The position numbers were made by a program, and so were the translations under genes. Below the pieces are notes generated by a model, which ran no database searches, was not told the origin of the DNA, and saw nothing but the letters and a program-made list of their open reading frames with translations. Shown piece by piece: positions 48,586-55,194 of a stretch of 64,000 nt of DNA; the stretch's first letter is position 1; each line of letters begins with the position of its first letter. The stretch is from a virus: positions 1-64,000 of the IMG/VR virus record IMGVR_UViG_3300042516_003452. The stretch is one strand, 5' to 3'.

Positions 48586-48891
48586 TTAACCCTTCCGTAC
48601 GATCCGCTCTTGACAGAAGCTTGGTTTCCATCGGACTATCAAGCTTCTTTCTGAATCGTATGCATCCCATCCTTCTATCCAGGAAATCTTAGTGGTGGTG
48701 TAATCAACATCACCACGTTGAAAGCCTGGATGTTTAGATGGGTTACGCAATCGATTCCACAGTATTTTGCTTCGACCAATGTACAAGACATTGTCATTGG
48801 CATCAATCAATGCATAGCATCCAGGTTTGGCTGGTATATTTCTGGCGTCTTGCCAGCACACCCACTGCCATTTCCTCGGATCTAGTTCCAT
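48586..48891 (-). CDS. GIY-YIG endonuclease
   Basis: A 101-aa - strand gene inside a + strand cluster. GCYALIDANDNVLYIGRSKILWNRL has the GIY-YIG layout (GCY....LYIGRS..), and the Glu in DSERSLI suits the catalytic Glu. Likely a homing or degradation nuclease. Flanked within 1 kb by the 21-nt direct repeat copies. Confidence 0.85.
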   Translation of the reverse strand: MELDPRKWQWVCWQDARNIPAKPGCYALIDANDNVLYIGRSKILWNRLRNPSKHPGFQRGDVDYTTTKISWIEGWDAYDSERSLIVRWKPSFCQERIVRKG

Positions 48892-48903
48892 TGATCTAGC
48901 TTA

Positions 48904-48917
48904 ATACGTTCGCGTAT
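48904..48917 (+). ncRNA. UUCG hairpin near-copy of 47037
   Basis: ATACG-TTCG-CGTAT, almost the same as at 47037 but one base pair shorter. It precedes the direct repeat copy 2. Confidence 0.45.
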
Positions 48918-48932
48918 CGTGCGGTGGGTTTT

Positions 48933-48953
48933 CTGCAGGACTCAACATCCTGC
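48933..48953 (+). repeat. Direct repeat, copy 2
   Basis: Identical to 48102-48122. The two bracket about 810 bp holding two small + genes and the GIY-YIG gene. Confidence 0.75.
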
Positions 48954-48981
48954 ACTCAGTTCACTCAACATCTCAACTCAG

Positions 48982-49176
48982 ATGAAACGTCTTTACTCCA
49001 TGGGTAAGAACAGGTACATCACCTTGGATACTTACCACACACACCATGAGTCACTGCGTAGCAAATTGCTACAAGCAATCTTTATCGCCATCATTGCATC
49101 CATCACTGGTTCTGCAATGGTCGGCGTAGACCTCATTCAACTTCCATCCACTAACAACAATGTATTCACTCGCTGA
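48982..49176 (+). CDS. 64-aa single-pass membrane protein
   Basis: ATG after a CAACTCA leader. A hydrophobic helix lies at about 32-50 (AIFIAIIASITGSAMVGV), followed by a polar end. Overlaps the next gene by 17 nt. Confidence 0.55.
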   Translation: MKRLYSMGKNRYITLDTYHTHHESLRSKLLQAIFIAIIASITGSAMVGVDLIQLPSTNNNVFTR

Positions 49177-49510
49177 ACACACCCAAGTTCTAGAAGCACG
49201 TATCAATCGCTTGATCGATAAGCTTCTGGAACACTACCACAAACAGTACGGAGATGGTTGCATCGAATTCAACATTGTGCGTGGCACCAAGTATTACAAG
49301 ATCATCCAGCGCAACGTCATACGTAACAACCTTGGCAGTTACGAAGGCAGCGTCCACGCCTTTATCCATCGTCAATCAGGTGCTGTTTACAAGCCCGCTT
49401 CATGGAAGGCACCAGCCAAACATGTGCGGTACAACCTGTTAGACGATGTGTCTTATGAGACCTGCCTCCTGAAAGCCGACTGGGCTGGATCGTATTTGTA
49501 CATGAAGTAA
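49160..49510 (+). CDS. Unknown 116-aa protein
   Basis: MYSLAEHTQVLEARINRLIDKLLEHYHKQ, then beta-rich regions with YKIIQRNVIRNNLGSYEGSVHAF. Probably a small cytoplasmic early protein. Confidence 0.6.
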   Translation: MYSLAEHTQVLEARINRLIDKLLEHYHKQYGDGCIEFNIVRGTKYYKIIQRNVIRNNLGSYEGSVHAFIHRQSGAVYKPASWKAPAKHVRYNLLDDVSYETCLLKADWAGSYLYMK

Positions 49511-49552
49511 CTACACACTACCTCTGGTGTCCTCACTGCCTGAACCACTACG

Positions 49553-49582
49553 GCTGGTACTTGCATCCTTGTTTGTACCAGC
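49553..49582 (+). ncRNA. Intergenic hairpin before HTH gene
   Basis: GCTGGTAC pairs perfectly with GTACCAGC across 14 nt. It precedes the HTH gene by ~43 nt. No T run. Confidence 0.4.
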
Positions 49583-49624
49583 TATTCTCCATCTGCATCC
49601 AACGCATTCAACGCAACACGATCC

Positions 49625-50062
49625 ATGGAAGCGCTCAGCCAGCTCGACGTTCACAACCCTGATCACATCAGTGTCATCACTCGCGATGGAAAGATTACCG
49701 TCTCGGTTACCAAGGACGGAGCATCCGTGACCCTTGGCTTTCCTATCCGCAATACATTTGACACTACCCCCCGATTCCCCCTGCAACAACAGCCAGCACC
49801 ACAGGTAACGGCTGTTAAGGAGATCCAGGAGACACCTAAAGTTCTCAAGAAGAAGAAGACAAGGGTTAGTCCTGTAGGTAACTGCAAGCTAACCCCTGAG
49901 AAAGTCAGGAACATTAAGCAAGGTCTTGTTGATCCAGGCGTTGCTAAAGGTTTTGACAGCCGTCAGAAACTTTACGAATGGTTTGCTGACATTTATAAGG
50001 TGAGCTACCACACCATCTCCAACATTGACAAAGGTCTGGCCTGGAGAGGCGTAAAGATCTAA
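49625..50062 (+). CDS. HTH DNA-binding protein
   Basis: A 145-aa protein. The N-terminal ~50 residues form a beta-like domain (ISVITRDGKITVSVTKDGASVTLGF), the middle is basic (KVLKKKKTRV), and the C-terminus has KLTPEKVRNIKQGL...YEWFADIYKVSYHTISNIDKGLAWRGV. That C-terminal HTH resembles the one attached to HNH and homing proteins. Candidate early regulator. Confidence 0.65.
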   Translation: MEALSQLDVHNPDHISVITRDGKITVSVTKDGASVTLGFPIRNTFDTTPRFPLQQQPAPQVTAVKEIQETPKVLKKKKTRVSPVGNCKLTPEKVRNIKQGLVDPGVAKGFDSRQKLYEWFADIYKVSYHTISNIDKGLAWRGVKI

Positions 50063-50098
50063 CTACCGCCGCTAGTACATCAGTACTACGACTGGACC

Positions 50099-50121
50099 TG
50101 GACATGTCCTTAAACTGTCCA
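50099..50121 (+). ncRNA. Leader hairpin family A, copy 1
   Basis: TGGACA-TGTCCTTAAAC-TGTCCA, perfect 6-bp stem and 11-nt loop. An ATG at 50104 starts MSLNC in the loop and is out of frame with the gene at 50144. Confidence 0.6.
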
Positions 50122-50143
50122 TTCCTTTTACTCAGTTCAAACC

Positions 50144-50281
50144 ATGACTCAACTCGATCCCAACTACAACGCTGACTTGCTTGATGCCATGGCCGACATG
50201 GCATACGAACAAGAGCAAGCCATGCGTGAAGAATATGAACTCAACCCACCTGAACAGGAGACTTATGATGACCAAGCATGA
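50144..50281 (+). CDS. Small acidic 45-aa protein
   Basis: MTQLDPNYNADLLDAMADMAYEQEQAMREE..., all helix and acidic. The leader is TTTACTCAGTTCAAACC after the family A hairpin. Its stop codon overlaps the next start region. Confidence 0.5.
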   Translation: MTQLDPNYNADLLDAMADMAYEQEQAMREEYELNPPEQETYDDQA

Positions 50282-50669
50282 ACACGACGATGACATCATC
50301 TTGCATGTCATCGTTATCATTTCAATCTTCATTCAAATCATTCTGGAGGCACTCCAATGTCTTACATCTCAGAACTCAAGAAGTTCTACCCCAAAACTTA
50401 CAAGGTCCGTTACGCAGTCAACGCCTACAACACTCACAAGTACTTCGAACACGAAGACCCAACGGTCATCACCGTCCACCAAACAACGCTCAACTACGGC
50501 GGTCCAGAGGAAGGTGGATGGTGGTACCAGCAAGGCAACCCAGTCCTCAGCCACTGCATCTTCTCCAAGAAGCAGGCGATCCAAACCTACGTCAAGTACT
50601 TCGAAGAGTACGAGATCGAAGGTCAGCCCAGTCTTGGAGACACCACAACAAGCTCAAACATTGAGCTAA
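50268..50669 (+). CDS. Membrane peptide with S/T-rich overlapping tail
   Basis: From ATG 50268 (preceded by CAGGAGACTT) the product begins MTKHEHDDDIILHVIVIISIFIQIILEAL, a clear transmembrane helix. It then runs ~100 residues of Ser/Thr/Lys-rich sequence in a frame overlapping the 122-aa gene. The 3' part may be untranslated in this frame only if initiation is rare, as no stop codon intervenes. The N-terminal part is the credible piece. Confidence 0.4.
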   Translation: MTKHEHDDDIILHVIVIISIFIQIILEALQCLTSQNSRSSTPKLTRSVTQSTPTTLTSTSNTKTQRSSPSTKQRSTTAVQRKVDGGTSKATQSSATASSPRSRRSKPTSSTSKSTRSKVSPVLETPQQAQTLS

Positions 50670-50725
50670 GTTTCTCCAACGGATACGCTCAAGTGTATCC
50701 TCAGATTCGTCCACACTATTGCTAA
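50357..50725 (+). CDS. Unknown 122-aa protein
   Basis: ATG 50357 with GGAGG 8 nt upstream. Tyr-rich, beta-like (YKVRYAVNAYNTHKYFEHEDP, then GGPEEGGWWYQQGNPVLSHC). The good ribosome site marks it as the main frame here. Confidence 0.7.
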   Translation: MSYISELKKFYPKTYKVRYAVNAYNTHKYFEHEDPTVITVHQTTLNYGGPEEGGWWYQQGNPVLSHCIFSKKQAIQTYVKYFEEYEIEGQPSLGDTTTSSNIELSFSNGYAQVYPQIRPHYC

Positions 50726-50728
50726 GTC

Positions 50729-50971
50729 ATGCAAGCAACTGCTGTACCAAACCTCAGCATTAATCAACGCAACATCTACATGTATTTCCTGAACCACAGG
50801 AAGAAGTACGGCAAGACTCCTTGCTTCGTACCAAAGTGTACAACTCAAGTATCAAGGCTTGATCAATATCTCAACGCCTTAACGAAACTTGAGCAGTACG
50901 GATTACTACGCGTTGAACGGTGCAGTGATAACTACACCGGCTGGATCATGACTGAACCTAGACAACACTAG
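50729..50971 (+). CDS. Winged-helix-like 80-aa protein
   Basis: NQRNIYMYFLNHRKKYGKTPCFVPKCTTQVSRLDQYLNALTKLEQYGLLRVERC looks like a small winged helix with a beta wing. Possibly a DNA-binding regulator. The motif is by eye only. Confidence 0.55.
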   Translation: MQATAVPNLSINQRNIYMYFLNHRKKYGKTPCFVPKCTTQVSRLDQYLNALTKLEQYGLLRVERCSDNYTGWIMTEPRQH

Positions 50972-50988
50972 CGTTATACGCACATAAG

Positions 50989-51029
50989 CCTGGGCATCAC
51001 CGACGTAAGTACGGTGTGTAAGTCCCAGG
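50989..51029 (+). ncRNA. Leader hairpin family B, copy 2
   Basis: CCTGGG/CCCAGG outer stem, CAT, inner hairpin CACCG-ACGTAAGTA-CGGTG, then TGTAAGT before the outer 3' arm. It keeps the GTAAGT joint of copy 1. 21 nt upstream of ATG 51050. Confidence 0.6.
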
Positions 51030-51049
51030 ATTCACCTCAACCTAAACCA

Positions 51050-51325
51050 ATGACCTATCCCGAAGTCAACTGGAAGAAGAACGAGTATCACCAACTGCAA
51101 GAGGTGGTGAACCTCCTCAAAGCAATCCAAGAACGTGAGAGCAAGCGCCATCAAATGGACGAGCATCTCACTCCACATACCGCAGATGTGGTACTGGAAG
51201 TCATAGGCATGCTCGAAGATGAGATCGACTATGACCCAAGTCCTTCCGAAGGGGGCGAACCGCCTATCACACTGGATGAAATGCATACTGCTGCATGGAA
51301 AGAACATCAAGCCATGCATAGCTAA
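51050..51325 (+). CDS. Unknown 91-aa acidic protein
   Basis: MTYPEVNWKKNEYHQLQEVVNLLKAIQERES, then HTADVVLEVIGMLEDEID. Helical and acidic. Leader CACCTCAACCTAAACCA without Shine-Dalgarno. Confidence 0.6.
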   Translation: MTYPEVNWKKNEYHQLQEVVNLLKAIQERESKRHQMDEHLTPHTADVVLEVIGMLEDEIDYDPSPSEGGEPPITLDEMHTAAWKEHQAMHS

Positions 51326-51371
51326 CCCCCCTGCACCCCCCGAAGGGAGTACCAGGAGCTAACCTTCTATT

Positions 51372-51390
51372 AGATAAGACATACTTATCT
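51372..51390 (+). terminator. Possible hairpin in intergenic gap
   Basis: AGATAAG-ACATA-CTTATCT, perfect 7 bp, in the 51326-51465 gap between genes. No T run. Could end or process the transcript. The rest of the gap is C-rich, with a CCCCCCGAAGGGAG stretch. Confidence 0.35.
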
Positions 51391-51465
51391 GTTGCTCTCT
51401 GTTACTTCCCTTCCTTACCCCTTGACTACCCTGGTAGACTCAACACACTTACTCAACTCATCTCA

Positions 51466-51672
51466 ATGAAAGACAACACTCCTCGCATACCAGACTCACT
51501 GGATATGCAAAGACTTCAAGCCATGCAACTTGTTGCTCGCATGAAGGAAACATCAGATCGTCTCGGCATCGGATTCATCGGGGGCTTTATTGCCCCCAAT
51601 GGAGAGAAATTCGTCATGTCCAATATGGACGATGAAGACTACAACGCACTCATGCCGGAGGATCTGAAATGA
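51466..51672 (+). CDS. Unknown 68-aa protein
   Basis: MKDNTPRIPDSLDMQRLQAMQLVARMKETS, then IGFIGGFIAPNGEKFVMSNMDDED. The leader ends TTACTCAACTCATCTCA directly before ATG. Ends in ATGA overlap with the 23-aa gene. Confidence 0.6.
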   Translation: MKDNTPRIPDSLDMQRLQAMQLVARMKETSDRLGIGFIGGFIAPNGEKFVMSNMDDEDYNALMPEDLK

Positions 51673-51740
51673 ATACCTTATTCATCGCAGTACTTTCTGT
51701 GATGATTATTTGTGGAACAATCATGATTTTAGAGAAATGA
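51669..51740 (+). CDS. 23-aa membrane peptide
   Basis: MNTLFIAVLSVMIICGTIMILEK is one transmembrane helix. ATGA overlaps at both ends link it to the flanking genes, which is good evidence that it is translated. Confidence 0.5.
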   Translation: MNTLFIAVLSVMIICGTIMILEK

Positions 51741-51934
51741 CCAAGCGTTTGCCCATCAGCTTTGATCGCACCATCCATGGTGTGAACATCACCGAACACG
51801 GTGTCAAATCTTATAGCAAAGCAGTGAAGCTTGGTCCTTTCCAAGTAACACTCAATGCTAGTCCGAATGGTGTCAAGGGATCAATCAGTATCCCTGGCAC
51901 AGGACTTAGCATTCCAAACATTAAGATAATCTGA
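51737..51934 (+). CDS. DUF4236-like small beta protein
   Basis: A 65-aa protein from ATG 51737. KAVKLGPFQVTLNASPNGVKGSISIPGTGLS resembles the beta pattern of DUF4236 proteins, which are of unknown function. Overlaps the 23-aa gene's stop codon. Confidence 0.55.
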   Translation: MTKRLPISFDRTIHGVNITEHGVKSYSKAVKLGPFQVTLNASPNGVKGSISIPGTGLSIPNIKII

Positions 51935-51940
51935 AGAATT

Positions 51941-52117
51941 ATGACCTATCAAGAACTTTTATCTCAACTTGAAGTAATGAGTCAAGAACAATTAAACATG
52001 GATGTAACTGTTTATGTCTGTGATACTGAAGAATATTATGCAATCCAAGATGAAATTGTTTTTGCCACAGAAGAATGTGGCGTACTTGATATAGATCATC
52101 CCATATTGTATTTGTAA
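51941..52117 (+). CDS. Small acidic 58-aa protein
   Basis: MTYQELLSQLEVMSQEQLNMDVTVYVCDTEEYYAIQD, ending LDIDHPILYL. Resembles the start of the 47659 product, and more weakly phage proteins with a QEL...LS.eqL..DV.V start. Family B copy 3 follows. Confidence 0.55.
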   Translation: MTYQELLSQLEVMSQEQLNMDVTVYVCDTEEYYAIQDEIVFATEECGVLDIDHPILYL

Positions 52118-52120
52118 GTA

Positions 52121-52148
52121 ACTGGGCATCCTTACGGTGTAAGTCCCA
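52121..52148 (+). ncRNA. Leader hairpin family B, copy 3
   Basis: TGGG/CCCA outer stem, then CA, a short CC-TTAC-GG inner hairpin and the conserved GTAAGT joint. Shorter than the other copies. 28 nt upstream of ATG 52177. Confidence 0.5.
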
Positions 52149-52176
52149 AACCTTGTCCACTTACTCAATTCAACTT

Positions 52177-52365
52177 ATGTCTGCTTACACTGAAGACCTT
52201 ACCATGTTTGATCGAATTAATCTGGCTGCCTGCGCACAGCGCAGAGCAACAGATAATCTATTTGATTCAAATCGTTGGAATGGCGAGTACGACACAGCAC
52301 GTTTGTGGATGAAGTATCGCCTCATCAAGACCACCACTTATTCGTACATTGACGAAGACTCATGA
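52177..52365 (+). CDS. Unknown 62-aa protein
   Basis: MSAYTEDLTMFDRINLAACAQRRATDNLFDSNRW, then YDTARLWMKYRLIKTT. ATG directly follows TTACTCAATTCAACTT. Overlaps the next gene by 4 nt. Confidence 0.6.
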   Translation: MSAYTEDLTMFDRINLAACAQRRATDNLFDSNRWNGEYDTARLWMKYRLIKTTTYSYIDEDS

Positions 52366-52619
52366 CTGTCCTTGCAATCGAAGACACCCTATTCACTGAC
52401 ACCCATGTCACTGTTACAGCAGTTGTTGACGAAATGCGGTTGCTTTATCACGCAACTCATCTCGACCCTGAAGAGTGGGCTCCTGCATTGTGTACAACAA
52501 CTGTTGAACTGGATCCAGAGGAACCAATCCCTCTTGATGAAGATGGCTTCTGTGCCTATCTTGATCAGCTCGATCCTCAATGGGAACTGGTCGAACGCGA
52601 TGACTTCGATCTAGATTGA
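52362..52619 (+). CDS. Unknown 85-aa acidic protein
   Basis: Acidic, with HATHLDPEEWAPALCTTTVELDPEEPIPLDEDG, ending RDDFDLD. Coupled to the 62-aa gene by ATGA. No family recognised. Confidence 0.6.
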   Translation: MTVLAIEDTLFTDTHVTVTAVVDEMRLLYHATHLDPEEWAPALCTTTVELDPEEPIPLDEDGFCAYLDQLDPQWELVERDDFDLD

Positions 52620-52645
52620 TCGACTAATCATCTGACCAATCGTCC

Positions 52646-52668
52646 TGGGCATGACGTTAAACTGCCCA
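52646..52668 (+). ncRNA. Leader hairpin family A, copy 2
   Basis: TGGGCA-TGACGTTAAAC-TGCCCA, perfect 6-bp stem and 11-nt loop. The ATG at 52651 in the stem-loop gives MTLNCP in frame with the PcfJ-like gene that starts at 52690. Confidence 0.6.
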
Positions 52669-52689
52669 TCCTTTTACCCATTCAAATCA

Positions 52690-54414
52690 ATGCAATTCCA
52701 ACTCCCCTCCAACCTGCAAACCGAACTCCTTGCTTATGACCCAACACTGAAGGTGTTGGCTAAGCAGACTAGGACCGCATCAACCAAGAAGGCTAAGTAT
52801 CCCCTCGGTAACATTCCGCACCTTATCCCACATAACGTGGTGCGCGAATCAGATCAGCAAGCTGCGATTGATGATATCAACCAGCAGAAAGCACCTGATC
52901 GTTACAGAGTATTTACCACGCCTGTGGACGTAGCAACTCCACAGGCCAGACTCAAAGTCATTGCCATCTTGTATCACTACGAACAAGTATGGTACGCAGC
53001 ATGGCTACCTCCCAAGCAGCAAGCTGATGAGTATGTGTATGGCTATGCCTACGCATTCAAGAACACAGCGGCTGCTGCTAAGACTGCACCCCATCACATC
53101 TGGACCAGCAAAGACAAGTGCATCGAGCACGAAGGTGCTCGTGGCGTGCAGACCTTTACTTATTCAATGAACATCACCGAGGGTGATGTTCAATCAAGTG
53201 AAGGTAGTGGCTGGCGTGCCTACCAATGGCAAGCCTTTAATCTTCACTGCCAGAAAGGACGCGAGATTATTGAGCATTGCGTCCGTCCATACGAAGCAAG
53301 CCTACGGGAAAATATGCCCACATGGTCTGATTCCCGTGGATTGTTTGATCGTATCCGCTGCAAGAACGTCTTTGATGCTGCTGACATTCCTCCAAAAATG
53401 GCCGAGCTTCTTGATCTAGAGCAAGGTCTAACTGTTGATAACTTACTCAATGCAGCAATTGAATTCAACAAGAACCCTAACTTTCCATCATCAACGTTTT
53501 GTGTACTGGAAAGAATCAGTCACATCATTTCCAAGCCAGCAATCAAGAAGCTGCTGCAGGCAGAGCTTGATCGCTGCACACTTGCATACAACAACCCTAA
53601 TAACACTGAGCGCAAGCCAATTACTCAAGGCTTTAGAACCTTTGTCCACGTCATTGATTCCATTGACTGGATCAACAGGCTATGGCCTGACTGCCCACTT
53701 GATTACTACCAAACCTATTACAAAGAACTTCGTTACATCAGACTGAGTCAAGTGCGTACAAGCAGCATTAGCTCCAACTCAAATGCATTTGTTAGTTGGT
53801 TGCGTGAACACATGCCTGTTGCATCGATGTTCACAATGCTGCGCAAACAGCTCGAACAACAAACCTTGACTGGTCGAGATGCGGAGGTTGGCTATGCACG
53901 CTTTAGTTTCTTTGAACTAAATGACACATTTTCCATGGCAATCCGTATCCTTGACCATGGCAAAGAACTTGCACCACCCAAGCGTTGGCGCATTGATGAC
54001 TTCCATGACTATGTGCAAGCTGAATCCTGGAAGATCCAGAACCCTAACGAATCGTTGCGTCAAGATCTATTCCCTGAACCCATCAGGGTTACACGCAATG
54101 GTGAGACCTGGTCATTTTTCCAGCCTGTTGACACACATCAACTAGCTATGTGGGGCCAGGCCGTACGCAATTGCGTCGGCTCTGCATCACACTATGCTGA
54201 TGACATCAAGAAGCGTAAGCACTTCATCGTGCTGTGCATGATTGATGGTAAGCCCACATTCACCATCCAGTTGGTGGTTGACATGGGCCTGATGTCCGTC
54301 AAGCAAATCTCTGGTGTCGCTAACCAGCGGCTCACTGAAGACCAACGTGAGGCTTACACAGAAGCCTTCCGTGAGGTCTTGCAACAACGGGAGAAGCAGC
54401 TACAATCTGCCTGA
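52690..54414 (+). CDS. PcfJ-like protein
   Basis: 574 aa from ATG 52690 (an in-frame ATG at 52651 sits in the leader hairpin). The C-terminal ~110 residues match the PcfJ family: AMWGQAVRNCVGSASHYADDI, then FIVLCMIDGKPTFTIQLVVD and QISGVANQRLTEDQREAY, i.e. the A..G..+.NCVG...Y and Q..G..N signatures. PcfJ was named in conjugative plasmids and is common in phages; its activity is unknown. The N-terminal ~450 residues have no recognised domain. Confidence 0.75.
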   Translation: MQFQLPSNLQTELLAYDPTLKVLAKQTRTASTKKAKYPLGNIPHLIPHNVVRESDQQAAIDDINQQKAPDRYRVFTTPVDVATPQARLKVIAILYHYEQVWYAAWLPPKQQADEYVYGYAYAFKNTAAAAKTAPHHIWTSKDKCIEHEGARGVQTFTYSMNITEGDVQSSEGSGWRAYQWQAFNLHCQKGREIIEHCVRPYEASLRENMPTWSDSRGLFDRIRCKNVFDAADIPPKMAELLDLEQGLTVDNLLNAAIEFNKNPNFPSSTFCVLERISHIISKPAIKKLLQAELDRCTLAYNNPNNTERKPITQGFRTFVHVIDSIDWINRLWPDCPLDYYQTYYKELRYIRLSQVRTSSISSNSNAFVSWLREHMPVASMFTMLRKQLEQQTLTGRDAEVGYARFSFFELNDTFSMAIRILDHGKELAPPKRWRIDDFHDYVQAESWKIQNPNESLRQDLFPEPIRVTRNGETWSFFQPVDTHQLAMWGQAVRNCVGSASHYADDIKKRKHFIVLCMIDGKPTFTIQLVVDMGLMSVKQISGVANQRLTEDQREAYTEAFREVLQQREKQLQSA

Positions 54415-54427
54415 GCCCGCACGGTTT

Positions 54428-54457
54428 ACCAGCCTTAGCCTCGATACTAGGGCTGGT
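54428..54457 (+). ncRNA. 11-bp intergenic hairpin
   Basis: ACCAGCCTTAG pairs with CTAGGGCTGGT (one G-U) across 8 nt, directly after the PcfJ gene and 7 nt before ATG 54465. A terminator without T run, or a leader structure. Confidence 0.45.
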
Positions 54458-54464
54458 TTCAACT

Positions 54465-54692
54465 ATGACCGACTACACCGATGATCAGCTACTCGCTATG
54501 GCTATGGCCAACATTGGTGAGTACATCACTGACAACTCACCGCAGTACATCCTGATTGACGAAGATCCTCGCAATGAGGATGACTACGACACATGGGACT
54601 ATGGCACTGAGCCATTACCCCAAGATCACACTTGGCACTCCACATCAATTGATGTAGAGGTAAGTCCAAGTGACGCAGACGTGACGGAATAG
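54465..54692 (+). CDS. Unknown 75-aa acidic protein
   Basis: MTDYTDDQLLAMAMANIGEYITDNSPQYILIDEDP, then DYDTWDYGTEPLP. Very acidic. Its last 18 nt lie inside the tRNA-Leu gene. Confidence 0.6.
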   Translation: MTDYTDDQLLAMAMANIGEYITDNSPQYILIDEDPRNEDDYDTWDYGTEPLPQDHTWHSTSIDVEVSPSDADVTE

Positions 54693-54760
54693 GTATACGT
54701 AACGCACTTAAAATGCGTCGGCCATTGGCCTTGCGGGTTCGACTCCCGCCGTCTGCACCA
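54675..54760 (+). tRNA. tRNA-Leu (anticodon UAA)
   Basis: 86 nt with encoded CCA. The acceptor stem GCAGACG/CGTCTGC is perfect. The anticodon arm is ACGCA-CTTAAAA-TGCGT with UAA at 34-36. It has a long class II variable arm (CGGCCATTGGCCTT) and T arm GCGGG-TTCGACT-CCCGC. The 5' 18 nt overlap the end of the upstream gene. It reads TTA (and TTG) Leu codons; it is the only tRNA seen. Confidence 0.97.
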
Positions 54761-54783
54761 ATCCACTTACTCAACTCAAGACC

Positions 54784-55146
54784 ATGCAATTCTTTGCTGC
54801 TTTCAAGTCCCTCATCCCTGAGTTCCATGCTTATTCAGATGAGGACAACCGCTACAACCTTGGTGCCACCTGGACTGCAGCCGATGGCCTGAAGGACTAT
54901 CACAACCTGGAGCTACGGTACATCCGTAACTCTGAGCGTCTTGCTCTCCAGGGTGAGCCCTGTCCTGATGGCAGCTGGCGCTACGTCGAGCCCAGTGGTG
55001 CAGTCCATACCATCAGCCCTGAACGTGCTAAGCACTTCATGGAGCAGACACAAGCTCATGCCACACTCATGGTTGGCATGCTTGATAAGTTACGAGATGC
55101 TGGCATCCTCGATCAGATGGTAGACACCACGGCAGAACCTGCCTAA
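54784..55146 (+). CDS. Unknown 120-aa protein
   Basis: MQFFAAFKSLIPEFHAYSDEDNRYNLGATW, with SERAKHFMEQTQAHATLMVGMLDKLRDAGIL at the C-terminus (helical). The leader is CCACTTACTCAACTCAAGACC. A terminator follows. Confidence 0.6.
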   Translation: MQFFAAFKSLIPEFHAYSDEDNRYNLGATWTAADGLKDYHNLELRYIRNSERLALQGEPCPDGSWRYVEPSGAVHTISPERAKHFMEQTQAHATLMVGMLDKLRDAGILDQMVDTTAEPA

Positions 55147-55166
55147 GATCACTGCGGAATGTTCGG

Positions 55167-55192
55167 CCCCTGCGCAAGCGGGGGTCTTTTCT
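55167..55192 (+). terminator. Rho-independent terminator
   Basis: CCCCTGC-GCAA-GCGGGGG (GNRA loop, one G-U) then TCTTTTCTT. It lies 20 nt after the stop codon of the 54784 gene and immediately before ATG 55195. Confidence 0.88.
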
Positions 55193-55194
55193 TC

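Noticed and set aside
48610-48640. TTGACA with GACTAT as a + strand promoter inside the GIY-YIG gene
   Set aside because: The -10 match is weak and the site lies in coding sequence of the opposite gene.
50278-50664. Third open frame over the 122-aa gene
   Set aside because: No ribosome site. The whole stretch has few stop codons in any frame because of C-ending codon use.
52651-52690. ATG 52651 as the main start of the PcfJ-like gene
   Set aside because: It lies in the family A stem-loop. ATG 52690 after the ATTCAAATCA leader fits the other genes, though both may be used.
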